The position numbers and the translations under genes are program-made. From assembly GCF_947495705.1 (NCBI RefSeq), contig NZ_CANLZR010000011.1, forward strand, positions 40,074 through 104,073: a stretch of 64,000 bases of DNA, written 5' to 3'. Every line of letters starts with the position of its first letter. The stretch's first letter is position 1. The notes below the pieces were generated by a model that was not told the origin of the DNA, did no database searches, and saw only the letters and a list, made by a program, of their open reading frames with translations. Shown piece after piece: positions 16,539 through 25,103 of the stretch. The DNA comes from an uncultured Phycicoccus sp. (lineage in GTDB: Bacteria > Actinomycetota > Actinomycetes > Actinomycetales > Dermatophilaceae).

Positions 16539-19500
16539 GTGAGCGGTGCACGTCTGTTGCGTCGGCGCCTGCGGACCCACCCGGTGGCCGTCGCCGCCAT
16601 CGTCGTCTCGGTGCTCATGGCACTGGTCGTCGTCACGGCGCTGCAGCTCCTCGCCGCCGCCATCACCGAGGCCGGGGTGCGCTCGACGCTCGACGTGCCT
16701 CCCGCCTCCCGGTCGCTGGTCCTCGCGGGCTCCCTGAAGCCCGGTGACCTCGACCCGGTCGACACCGCGTTCCGGCGTGCCGTGCAGCGACTCCCGGACG
16801 TCACCGTGACCCGGGTCGGGACGACGACCACGCGGGCGCTGCCGTCCGGGGCCGCCACCGACCGTGCCTTCCTCGCCGACGTCGCCGGCATCGACACGGC
16901 CGCCGACCTCACCGACGGGCGGTGGCCGGTGGCACCGGACGACGCGGCCGCCGCCGGCGACGGGACCGTCGAGGTGGCCCTGCCCCAGCCGGCGGCGGAG
17001 GCGCTCGGTCTCGCGGTCGGTGACGAGCTCGAGACCGCCGACCTCGTCGACGAGGACGCCCCGCCGGTGACGCTGGAGCTCGTCGGTGTCTTCCGGCCCC
17101 GGTCGCCGCAGGACGCGCTGTGGGTCGACCTGCCGCTGGGCCTCAGCGGCGTGACGACGACCGACTTCACGACGTACGGCCCGTTCGTGCTCGCCCCGGG
17201 CACCTTCGACGGCCCGCTCGTCGGGAGCTCGGCGGTCACGTGGCGGGCCACCCCCGACCTCGGCGTGGTCGGCGCGGCAGAGCTGCGGGCGCTGGGCCGC
17301 GACGTGGACGCGGCCGCTCGCGACCTGCGCCGCGCCACCGGCCTGCCGGAGCAGGCGGGGGCCGCGGGGGCCGCCGCCCCGGCCGGGCTCGCCCTGCGCG
17401 GCCCGCGGGTGACGACCTCGCTGCCGGGGCTCGTCGACGCCGCCGGTCTGGTCGGTGACCGGATCCGGGTGTCACTGCTCACCCCCGTGCTGCTGCTGGC
17501 GCTGCTCGGCGCCGTGGCTCTCGTCGGGTCCGCAGCCCTGCTCGCGACGCTGCGGGACGGCGAGACCAGGCTGCTGCGCACCCGCGGAGCCTCCACCGCC
17601 CGGCTCGCGGCGCTCGCAGCGGGCGACGCCTGCGCCGTCGCACTGCTCGGCGTGCTCGGCACGCTGCTCCTCGCGCCGGGCGTCACGCGCCTCGCCGCCG
17701 GTCTCCCCGGGCCCTGGTGGACGCCGGCCGATGCGGCCGACCCCGCCCTGTGGCGCGCCCTGCTGCCCTTGGTCACGCTCGCGGTCCTCGTCACGGTCGC
17801 GACGACGCTGTGGGTGGGCCGGGCCGCCCGCGGCGCCACGACGGGGGCGGGTCGCCGGCGGGGGGCCCGGTTCGCCGCCGGGTCCGGCCTCGACCTCCTG
17901 CTCGTGCTGCTCGGCGCCCTCGCGGCCGTCCAGCTGCGCCGGTACGACACGGCGGGCGCCACGACGGTCGACCCGCTGACGGCGGCGGCCCCGGCCCTGG
18001 TGGTCGCCGGGCTCGCCGTCGTGTGCCTCCGGCTGCTGCCCCCCGTCGCCCGCTGGGTCTCCCGGGCCGGCGTCGGCCGGGCGGGGCTCGACGCGGCCTG
18101 GGGCGGGTGGCAGTTCGCGCGGCGGGCGGCGAGCCAGGGAGGCACCCTGCTCCTCGTCCTCCTCGCCGTCGGGATGGGCACCATCGCGCTGGGGCACTCC
18201 GCCACGGTGGGTCGGGCCGTCGAGGACCAGTCGGCCTTCGAGGCCGGTGCACCGGTGCGCGTGGTCCGCGGGATCTCCGGCGGGGACGCGCTGGGCACCG
18301 GCGCGCTCGCCACCGCCGTGTCGGGCGGCCCCGAGCGGGTGTCGCCGGTCTGGCGCTCGGTGGTCGACCTCGGCGGCATCGACGACGTGACCGTGCTCGG
18401 GGTCGACGCCGCGACGGCCGGCCGGGTGGCCGACCCGAGGCCCGACACGCTCGGCGCGGCGACCTGGCAGGACCTCACCGGGCGGCTCCTGCAGGCCCGG
18501 GACGTCGGGGGCGGTGTCGAGCTGCCCGGGGACCCCCGCGAGCTCGAGCTCACGGTGCGGGTCGAGGGGGCCGGCTCGCTGCAGCGGTTCGGCGTCGGCT
18601 TCCCGGCCTCGGCGCACGTCCGGGACTCCCGCGGCCTGGTCACCTCCCTGCCGCTCGGGGGCCTGTCCGCCACGGCCCGGACCGTGTCGACCGACCTCAC
18701 CGGCAGGGACCTGCAGCCACCGCTGGCGCTCGTCGGGGTCTCGGTCCCGGTGCCGGGGTTCGTCGCGTTCCGGGCACCGGAGGCCACGATGGTCCTGGAC
18801 GTGCAGGCGGTGTTCGTCGACGGGGTCGAGGTGCCGACCGGTGGTGCCCTCGCGGAGGCATCCGACCAGCGGGGGCTGTGGCGGGCCGCGGCCCCCGCTG
18901 CGCTCGACGCCGTCCCGGTCGTCCTCACCCGGGAGGTGGCGGACGCCCTCCAAGCCGGAGCCGGACGGTCGGTCGTCCTCCCGCTCGGCGTGCGCGACCT
19001 CACCGTGTCCGTCGTCGGGGTCGTCGACAGCCTGCCCACGGCCGCGACGCCGACCCGTGCCGTGCTGCTCGACCTGCCGACCGCGATGGCGTTGCCGGAC
19101 CGCACCGAGGCGGGTGCGGTCCGCTCGCGGGCGGTCTTCGACCCGGGGGAGTGGTGGAGCGCCCCGCCGGACCCTGCGGCAGCGGCCGCCCGGCTCCGCG
19201 CGGACGGGGCGTACGGCACGGTGGCCGTGGTCCGCGACGAGCTCGTCGCGGACCGCCGCGACGACCCGGTGAACGCCGGCATGCGCTCGGCGATGCTCCT
19301 CGTGACCGCGGCGTCGGTCGTCCTCGCCATGGTGGGCTTCGCCGCCAGCACCGCCGCGCTCGGACGCGCCCGCAGGCACGAGAACGCGGTCCTCCTCGCT
19401 CTCGGCATGCCGACGCGGCGGATCCGGCGCGTCCTGGCGGCGGAGCGGGTCCTCGTCGTCGTCGTCACGGTCCTGGTGGGCCTGCTGCTCGGCGTGGTCG

Positions 19501-19700
19501 CCGCGCTCGTCGTCGTCCCCCTCCTCGTCGGGGGTGACGGTCACGCCCAGGTGCCGTCGGTCCGGGTCGTGCTGCCGCCCCTCGTCCTCGGCGGGTACGT
19601 GACGGTGCTGCTGCTCTGCCTCTCGGCCGTCGGCGCGCTCGTCCTGCGCGCGAGCGTGCACCACCTCGCCGGCCAGCTGCGGGAAGGGGAGCCCTCGTGA
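16539..19700 (+). CDS. FtsX-like ABC transporter permease (first of two)
   Basis: 1053-residue MacB/FtsX-type permease. A short basic N-terminus leads into a first membrane helix (residues ~20-45), a large extracytoplasmic domain, clusters of helices in the middle (beginning near residue 310), a second long extracytoplasmic domain, and a final FtsX block ending LCLSAVGALVLRASVH. The duplicated FtsX arrangement (~10 helices) is typical of actinobacterial permeases of unknown substrate. The GTG at 16539 has GGGAGGAG 9 bases upstream and a TAGCCT -10-like box near 16491. It starts a coupled operon of two permeases and two ATPases; all three joints are 4-base overlaps. These complexes usually move lipids, lipoproteins or peptides rather than small solutes. 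Confidence 0.85.
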   Translation: MSGARLLRRRLRTHPVAVAAIVVSVLMALVVVTALQLLAAAITEAGVRSTLDVPPASRSLVLAGSLKPGDLDPVDTAFRRAVQRLPDVTVTRVGTTTTRALPSGAATDRAFLADVAGIDTAADLTDGRWPVAPDDAAAAGDGTVEVALPQPAAEALGLAVGDELETADLVDEDAPPVTLELVGVFRPRSPQDALWVDLPLGLSGVTTTDFTTYGPFVLAPGTFDGPLVGSSAVTWRATPDLGVVGAAELRALGRDVDAAARDLRRATGLPEQAGAAGAAAPAGLALRGPRVTTSLPGLVDAAGLVGDRIRVSLLTPVLLLALLGAVALVGSAALLATLRDGETRLLRTRGASTARLAALAAGDACAVALLGVLGTLLLAPGVTRLAAGLPGPWWTPADAADPALWRALLPLVTLAVLVTVATTLWVGRAARGATTGAGRRRGARFAAGSGLDLLLVLLGALAAVQLRRYDTAGATTVDPLTAAAPALVVAGLAVVCLRLLPPVARWVSRAGVGRAGLDAAWGGWQFARRAASQGGTLLLVLLAVGMGTIALGHSATVGRAVEDQSAFEAGAPVRVVRGISGGDALGTGALATAVSGGPERVSPVWRSVVDLGGIDDVTVLGVDAATAGRVADPRPDTLGAATWQDLTGRLLQARDVGGGVELPGDPRELELTVRVEGAGSLQRFGVGFPASAHVRDSRGLVTSLPLGGLSATARTVSTDLTGRDLQPPLALVGVSVPVPGFVAFRAPEATMVLDVQAVFVDGVEVPTGGALAEASDQRGLWRAAAPAALDAVPVVLTREVADALQAGAGRSVVLPLGVRDLTVSVVGVVDSLPTAATPTRAVLLDLPTAMALPDRTEAGAVRSRAVFDPGEWWSAPPDPAAAAARLRADGAYGTVAVVRDELVADRRDDPVNAGMRSAMLLVTAASVVLAMVGFAASTAALGRARRHENAVLLALGMPTRRIRRVLAAERVLVVVVTVLVGLLLGVVAALVVVPLLVGGDGHAQVPSVRVVLPPLVLGGYVTVLLLCLSAVGALVLRASVHHLAGQLREGEPS

Positions 19701-22495
19701 GCCCGGGCCTGGGGCCGTGGCGCCTCGTGCGCCGCGGGCTCAAGGTGGCCCGGGGCACCGTCGTCGCCCTCACCGTGCTCGCCGCGGTGACGACCACCTA
19801 CCTCGTCGTCACGGCGCGGGTGGAGTCCCGCGCCGCGGACGTCGCCATCGCCGACACGGTCTCGCAGGCACCCGCCCAGGCCCGTGAGGTCGGACTGTCC
19901 GCACTCCCGGCCGTCGTCCCGTCGCGCCCCGACGAGACGGGCGACCCGCGGGAGGGGCCCACCGCCCCGTTCGAGGCCGTCGACGAGGCGCTGCGTGACG
20001 TCCTGGGGCCGGAGGTCGTCGCGCTCCTCGAGGAGCCGACCTGGGCCGCCCAGACCGAGCCGCTGGCGGCCACCCGGCCCGGTGGCGAGGCGATCCGTCC
20101 CGACGGCACCCAGGCCGTCGTCCGGGTGCAGAGCGGACTGGCCGAGCGGGTCGAGTGGACGTCCGGCGGGGCGCCGGGGCCCGCCCTGGACGAGGTGCGG
20201 ACCATCACCGGGCCGACGGGTGCGGCGCACCCCGCCCGCGTCGTCCCGGTGGCCGTCTCGGCCGGGACCGCCCGGTCGTGGGGCCTGCGCGTGGGGGATG
20301 CCCTGGACCTGACCCCCGTCGGCGACCAGACGCCGATGGCCGCGGTGGTCTCGGGGGTCTTCGTGCCTCTCGAGCCCACGGACGGCTTCTGGGCCGCGGA
20401 GCCGCGGATGGCCGGTCTGGCCGCGATCCCGACCCCGCAGGGTGGAGTCGTGCCACAGGGTGCCCTCGTCGCCGCGGCGGAGAGCTACGGTGCCGTCTCC
20501 GACTCCCTCTGGCGCACGCCACCGGAGGCCGAGGAGCCGGCGGAGTCACCCGTCCTGGCCGCGACCTGGCGCTACCCGCTCGATGCCGGCCGGCTGACCC
20601 AGGAGGATGTCGAGCCGATGCGGCGCGTCCTCGTCCGGCTCGCCACCGACAGCCGCCTGGTGGGGCTCACGGCCCGACCGCTGGAGACCACCACCGGGCT
20701 CGCCGGGCTTCTCGACCGGTACGACTCGGCGGTCGCGGGTGCCCGCGTCCTGACGTCGTTCGCGACCGCGGGGCTCACCGCGCTCGCGGTGCTCGTCCTC
20801 GCGCTCACCGCCATCGTCGCGGTGCGCCGGCGGGCGCCCGAGATCCGCCTGCTGCGCGCCCGCGGTGGCTCGGTCCGGCAGGTGGTGGCCCAGGTCGGCA
20901 CCGGCACGGCGGGCTCCACCCTGCCCGTCGTCGCCCTCGCAGCCGTCGCCGGGATGCTCCTGGTCCCGGGCACCACCGGCACGGACCTGTGGCTCCAGGT
21001 GGCGGCCGTCGGGCTCGTCCCCGTCCTCGCGACGGCCGGTGCGGCGCTCGCCCAGGTCCGCGAGCTCGACCGGAGCGACGCGTCCGAGGACGCCGTGCGG
21101 CAGCGGCGGGTCGTGCGCCTCGCCCGCCGCCTCGTCGCGGAGACCGGTGTGCTCGCCGTCGCCGTGCTCGCCGTGCTGACGGTCCAGGCCCGCGGCGGTC
21201 AGATCGCCGCCGGGCGCACCGACTGGTACGCCGCCCTCACGCCCGTCCTCGTCGCGATCGCCGTCTCGCTCCTCGTCCTGCGCCTCCTGCCGTGGCCGGT
21301 GCGGTGGGCCTCCGGGCTCGCCGGGCGGGGACGCGGGCTCGTCGCCTTCGTCGGTCTCGCCCGGGCCGCGCGCACCGGGGCCGTGGCGGCCGTGCCCGTC
21401 GTCGCCGTCGTCGTCGGCTCCTCGGTGCTGGCCCTCTTCGCCGCCCTGTCGCTGACGATCCAGGACGAGCGGGAGGTCGCCTCCTACCGGGCGGTCGGCG
21501 CGCCCGCCCGGGTCGACGCCCTGCGGGTCGACCCCGAGGACATCGCCGCGCTCGAGGCGCGCCCCGGGGTCGGCGTGGCCGTCGCGGCCTATGTCGAGTC
21601 CGCCCAGCTCGTCGCCGGGAGCCGTGCGGAGCCGGTCGAGCTCGTCGCGACGGATGCCGCCGCGTACGCGCGGGTCGTGGCGGGCACCCCGCTGGCCCTC
21701 CCGGCGGTGCCCGGGGTCGAGGGGGACCCGCTGCCCGTCGTCGCCGGTGCGCTGCCGGACGCCGAGGGCGGGGTCGAGCTGCTCGTGCGCGGCGTGCGCA
21801 TCCCGGTGCGAGCCGCAGCGCTCGACGAGGACCTGGTGCGCGACGACGGCACGCGCGCGGTCCCCATGGTCGTCGTCGACCTCGCGCGCCTGCGCGAGGT
21901 CGTGCCGGCGGCCCAGCCCGACACCGCCTTCCTCACCGTCGACGACACCGGTGCCGCCGCTCTCGACGGGCTCCGCGACCCCGGCTCGCTCACCCCGAGC
22001 GGGCGGGTGACCGGGGTGGCCACCGCCGGCGCCGTCACGGACCGCGTCGCGGCCCTGGCGCTGCCGCGGCTCGTCGCGGGCACGTACGCGGTGGGGGCGG
22101 GACTCGCCGCCCTGCTGACCCTCCTCGCCGTCGCCCTGCTGCTCGCGGCGACCAGACCCGACCGCACCGTGCTCGTCCTCAGGCTCCGGGCCATGGGGCT
22201 GCGTGACGGCGGCGAGCGGGCCCTCGCCTGGGCGGAGGTGCTCCCCGTCGTGGCGTTCGCCGCGGTGTCCGGGGCCCTCGTCGGCACGCTCGCGCCGCGC
22301 CTCGTGGAGACCGCCGTCGACCTGTCACCGTTGACCGGTGGGCTCACCCGCCCCGGTCTCCCCCCGCACGTGCCGACCGCCGTCGGCGCGGGCGTGTTCG
22401 TTCTCGTCCTCGGGGCGCTCGCCCTCGTCCTCGACGCCGCGTCCGCCCGGCGCGGCAGCCTCGCCGACCACCTGCGTGGAGGAGATCCGGCATGA
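19697..22495 (+). CDS. FtsX-like ABC transporter permease (second of two)
   Basis: 932-residue permease with the same plan as its upstream partner. There is one N-terminal helix (ALTVLAAVTTTYLVVTA), a large extracytoplasmic domain, and a central helix bundle from about residue 350 containing RRRAPEIRLLRARGGS, the cytoplasmic coupling loop of FtsX domains. A second exported domain and three or four terminal helices follow. The stop overlaps the ATP-binding gene by ATGA. The two permeases are clearly related in layout but differ in sequence, so the membrane unit is probably a heterodimer. The substrate is unknown. Confidence 0.83.
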   Translation: MSPGLGPWRLVRRGLKVARGTVVALTVLAAVTTTYLVVTARVESRAADVAIADTVSQAPAQAREVGLSALPAVVPSRPDETGDPREGPTAPFEAVDEALRDVLGPEVVALLEEPTWAAQTEPLAATRPGGEAIRPDGTQAVVRVQSGLAERVEWTSGGAPGPALDEVRTITGPTGAAHPARVVPVAVSAGTARSWGLRVGDALDLTPVGDQTPMAAVVSGVFVPLEPTDGFWAAEPRMAGLAAIPTPQGGVVPQGALVAAAESYGAVSDSLWRTPPEAEEPAESPVLAATWRYPLDAGRLTQEDVEPMRRVLVRLATDSRLVGLTARPLETTTGLAGLLDRYDSAVAGARVLTSFATAGLTALAVLVLALTAIVAVRRRAPEIRLLRARGGSVRQVVAQVGTGTAGSTLPVVALAAVAGMLLVPGTTGTDLWLQVAAVGLVPVLATAGAALAQVRELDRSDASEDAVRQRRVVRLARRLVAETGVLAVAVLAVLTVQARGGQIAAGRTDWYAALTPVLVAIAVSLLVLRLLPWPVRWASGLAGRGRGLVAFVGLARAARTGAVAAVPVVAVVVGSSVLALFAALSLTIQDEREVASYRAVGAPARVDALRVDPEDIAALEARPGVGVAVAAYVESAQLVAGSRAEPVELVATDAAAYARVVAGTPLALPAVPGVEGDPLPVVAGALPDAEGGVELLVRGVRIPVRAAALDEDLVRDDGTRAVPMVVVDLARLREVVPAAQPDTAFLTVDDTGAAALDGLRDPGSLTPSGRVTGVATAGAVTDRVAALALPRLVAGTYAVGAGLAALLTLLAVALLLAATRPDRTVLVLRLRAMGLRDGGERALAWAEVLPVVAFAAVSGALVGTLAPRLVETAVDLSPLTGGLTRPGLPPHVPTAVGAGVFVLVLGALALVLDAASARRGSLADHLRGGDPA

Positions 22496-23409
22496 CCACC
22501 ACCCCGACCGTCCGCCGCCGCGGCGCTACCGCCGACGAGCCCCCGCAAGGACCGGACATCCTGTGCGACAACCTGGTCCGGATCTACCGAGCGGAAGGGA
22601 TCGAGGTCGTCGCCCTCCAGGGGCTCGACCTGACGGTGGGGCGCGGCGAGCTCGTCGCCCTCGTCGGCGCGTCGGGCTCGGGCAAGTCGACGCTCCTGGG
22701 GATCCTGTCGGGCCTCGACACCCCGAGCGCCGGGCTCGCGCGGGTCGCCGGGCACGACCTGTCGACCACCGACCGGCGGGCCCGGCTCGAGTACCGCCGC
22801 CGCACCGTCGGCTTCCTGTTCCAGCAGGCCGGCGCCAACCTCCTGCCGTACCTCACGGCGGCCGAGAACGTCGAGCTGCCGATGCTGCTGGCCGGGGTGC
22901 GCCGTCGCGAGCGGGCCACCCGGGCGCGCGACACCCTCGAGGTCCTCGGCATCGCCGAGTGCGCCGACCGCCGCCCGGCCGAGCTGTCGGGCGGGCAGCA
23001 GCAGCGGGTGGCGCTCGGGGTCGCCGTCGCGAACCGGCCGCGCGTGCTCCTCGCCGACGAGCCGACGGGGGAGCTCGACACCCGCAGCAGTGACGAGGTG
23101 TTCGAGGCGATCCGGCGGGCCAACAGCGAGCTCGGCACGACGGTCCTCGTCGTGACCCACGACCCGCTCGTCAGCGAGCACGTCGCGCGGACGGTCGCGA
23201 TCCGGGACGGCCGGACCTCGACGGAGGTGCTGCGGCGCGACGGCGGGCACCCCGCCGAGGAGTACGCCGTGCTCGACCGCGCCGGGCGGCTCCAGCTGCC
23301 CCGCGCGTTCACGGCGAGCCTGCAGATGCGGGACCGCGTCCGCCTCGACCTCGAGCCCGACCACATCGGCGTCTGGCCCGCGGCCCCCCGACCGGAGGAG
23401 GACTCATGA
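22492..23409 (+). CDS. ABC transporter ATP-binding protein, MacB/LolD type, with C-terminal extension
   Basis: 305-residue ATPase. Walker A GASGSGKST is at about residues 59-67, Q-loop LFQQAGANLLP, signature LSGGQQQR, Walker B VLLADEPTGELD and H-loop VVTHD. The core ends near residue 250. The remaining ~55 residues include YAVLDRAGRLQLPRAF, which resembles the swapped-hairpin AbrB-like strand found on some actinobacterial ATPases of this operon type, and end in an acidic EEDS. It is coupled by 4-base overlaps to the permease before it and the second ATPase after it. Confidence 0.9.
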   Translation: MTTTPTVRRRGATADEPPQGPDILCDNLVRIYRAEGIEVVALQGLDLTVGRGELVALVGASGSGKSTLLGILSGLDTPSAGLARVAGHDLSTTDRRARLEYRRRTVGFLFQQAGANLLPYLTAAENVELPMLLAGVRRRERATRARDTLEVLGIAECADRRPAELSGGQQQRVALGVAVANRPRVLLADEPTGELDTRSSDEVFEAIRRANSELGTTVLVVTHDPLVSEHVARTVAIRDGRTSTEVLRRDGGHPAEEYAVLDRAGRLQLPRAFTASLQMRDRVRLDLEPDHIGVWPAAPRPEEDS

Positions 23410-24119
23410 TCGGCGAGCGGCTCGTGGTCCGGGACGTCCACCGGACCTTCGGCGTGGGTGCGACGGCGGTCGAGGCCCTGCGCGGGGTGTCGCTGGAGGT
23501 CGCGCCCGGCGAGCTCGTGGCCGTCCGCGGGCGCTCCGGCTCGGGAAAGACGAGCCTGCTCAACGTCATCGGTGGGCTCGACCGCTGCGACTCGGGGTCG
23601 GTGCACCTCGGCGAGCGCGAGGTGACGGCGATGTCGGACAACGAGCTGCTCGCGCTGCGCCGCGGGCCGGTGTCGTACGTCTTCCAGTCCTTCGGGCTCG
23701 TGCCGATCCTCACCGCGCGTGAGAACGTCGGGGTGCCGCTGCGGCTGCGGGGCGTCGACCCGCGCGACCGGGAGCGTCGCGTCACCGAGGCCCTCGAGCA
23801 CGTCGGCCTGGCCGGGCACGGTGAGCACCGCCCCGACGAGCTGTCCGGTGGGCAGCAGCAGCGGGTCGGGCTGGCCCGGGCGCTCGTCGCCGAGCCGGGG
23901 CTGCTCCTGGCGGACGAGCCGACGGGACAGCTGGACTCCGAGACGGCTCGCGAGATCATGGCCCTGATCGCCCGGCTCGCCACGGAGCGTGCGATGACCA
24001 CCCTCGTGACGACGCACGACCCCGTGCTGCTGTCGGCGGCCGACCGGGTGGTCGAGATCGCCGACGGGGTGGTCACGGCGGCCGCGCCCGGCGTGCGCGT
24101 GGGGGGCGGCGCGGGCTAG
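23406..24119 (+). CDS. ABC transporter ATP-binding protein, MacB/LolD type
   Basis: 237-residue ATPase of standard LolD length. Walker A GRSGSGKTS is near residue 42, followed by FQSFGLVPILTARENV, signature LSGGQQQR, Walker B LLLADEPTGQLD and LVTTHD. It is the last gene of the permease-permease-ATPase-ATPase operon. With two unlike ATPases and two unlike permeases, a fully heteromeric transporter or two alternative pairings are possible. The TAG stop shares the palindromic tetramer CTAG with the stop of the convergent thioesterase gene. Confidence 0.92.
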   Translation: MIGERLVVRDVHRTFGVGATAVEALRGVSLEVAPGELVAVRGRSGSGKTSLLNVIGGLDRCDSGSVHLGEREVTAMSDNELLALRRGPVSYVFQSFGLVPILTARENVGVPLRLRGVDPRDRERRVTEALEHVGLAGHGEHRPDELSGGQQQRVGLARALVAEPGLLLADEPTGQLDSETAREIMALIARLATERAMTTLVTTHDPVLLSAADRVVEIADGVVTAAAPGVRVGGGAG

Positions 24120-25072
24120 TCCGTGGGGCCGGGGACCCGGACCATCCCCTCCTGGGCGACCGTCGCCACGAGGGTGCCGTCGGCGGCGAACATCCGGCCG
24201 AGGCCCAGGCCGCGGCCGCCCTCGGCCGAGGGCGACTCCTCGGCGTACAGCACCCACTCGTCGGCGCGGGCCGGCCGGTGGAACCACATCGCGTGGTCCA
24301 GGCTCGCCATCCGCAGGCCCGGCGTCGTCCACGGCAGGCCGTGCCGCCGCAGGATCGGCTCCAGCAGGCTGTAGTCGGAGGCGTAGGCGAGGACGGCCTC
24401 GTGCACCAGCGGGTCGTCCGGGAGCGAGCCGACGGCGCGCATCCACACGTGCTGCTCGGCCCCCGGGGTCCGCACGCCGGTGAAGAGGTCGCCCTCGACG
24501 TGGCGCTGGTCGATGGCGCGGTCCACGAGGTGCCGGGCGCGCGGGTCGTCGATGCCGGCGAAGGTGTCGCGCAGCGAGCGGAGCGACTCCGGCCCGGGGA
24601 CCTGCGGCATCGTGTCCTGGTGGTCCACGCCCCCGTCGGGGACCTGGAAGGACGCGCTCATCGACAGGATCGGCTTGCCGTGCTGGACGGCGTGGACGCG
24701 GCGGGTCGAGAACGACCGGCCGTCGCGCATCCGCTCGACGCTGAAGGTGATCGGCTGGGTGTCGTCGCCGGGGCGCATGAAGTAGGCGTGCAGCGAGTGC
24801 AGCCGTCGCCGCTCGCCGGGCAGCGTCGCGACGGTCCGGCCCGAGGCGATGACCCCCTGGGCGAGCACCTGCCCGCCGAACACCCGCCCGTGGGGCTGCT
24901 TCTGGCTCTCGCCGCGGAAGAGCGTGATGTCCTCGGCGAAGGTCTCGGGCAGGGTCACCCCGTCGGCGGCGTCGAGCATGCGGGGCTGGACACTCACCTG
25001 GGCCGAGCCCAGCTCCTCGAGGTCCAGGGTCCTCAGGAGGTCGAGGAGGGCGGCGGGCTGCTCGGCGGTCAC
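24116..25072 (-). CDS. tesB: Acyl-CoA thioesterase II
   Basis: 318-residue double-hotdog thioesterase that hydrolyses medium- and long-chain acyl-CoA to free acid and CoA. Recognisable stretches are FRGESQKQPHGRVFGGQVLAQ, SLHAYFMRPGD and, in the second hotdog, ASLDHAMWFHRP with the catalytic Asp. Length and motif order equal TesB. The GTG at 25072 is taken as start: TATCGT at 25084-25079 lies 6 bases upstream, giving a leaderless message, and the sequence further upstream is not conserved. It converges exactly on the end of the ABC operon, sharing the CTAG of both stops. Confidence 0.93.
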   Translation of the reverse strand: MTAEQPAALLDLLRTLDLEELGSAQVSVQPRMLDAADGVTLPETFAEDITLFRGESQKQPHGRVFGGQVLAQGVIASGRTVATLPGERRRLHSLHAYFMRPGDDTQPITFSVERMRDGRSFSTRRVHAVQHGKPILSMSASFQVPDGGVDHQDTMPQVPGPESLRSLRDTFAGIDDPRARHLVDRAIDQRHVEGDLFTGVRTPGAEQHVWMRAVGSLPDDPLVHEAVLAYASDYSLLEPILRRHGLPWTTPGLRMASLDHAMWFHRPARADEWVLYAEESPSAEGGRGLGLGRMFAADGTLVATVAQEGMVRVPGPTD

Positions 25073-25078
25073 GCCGCA

Positions 25079-25084
25079 ACGATA
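25079..25084 (-). promoter_or_regulatory. -10 box of tesB, leaderless
   Basis: TATCGT on the minus strand, 6 bases before the GTG at 25072. No Shine-Dalgarno sequence is visible. Confidence 0.55.
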
Positions 25085-25103
25085 GCCAGCCCGCGGGGGG
25101 TGC

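Noticed and set aside
14726..19468. A 1580-codon open frame on the minus strand across treZ and the first permease
   Set aside because: Same cause; dominated by Ser/Arg/Thr/Pro with no domains, and it opposes well-supported genes.
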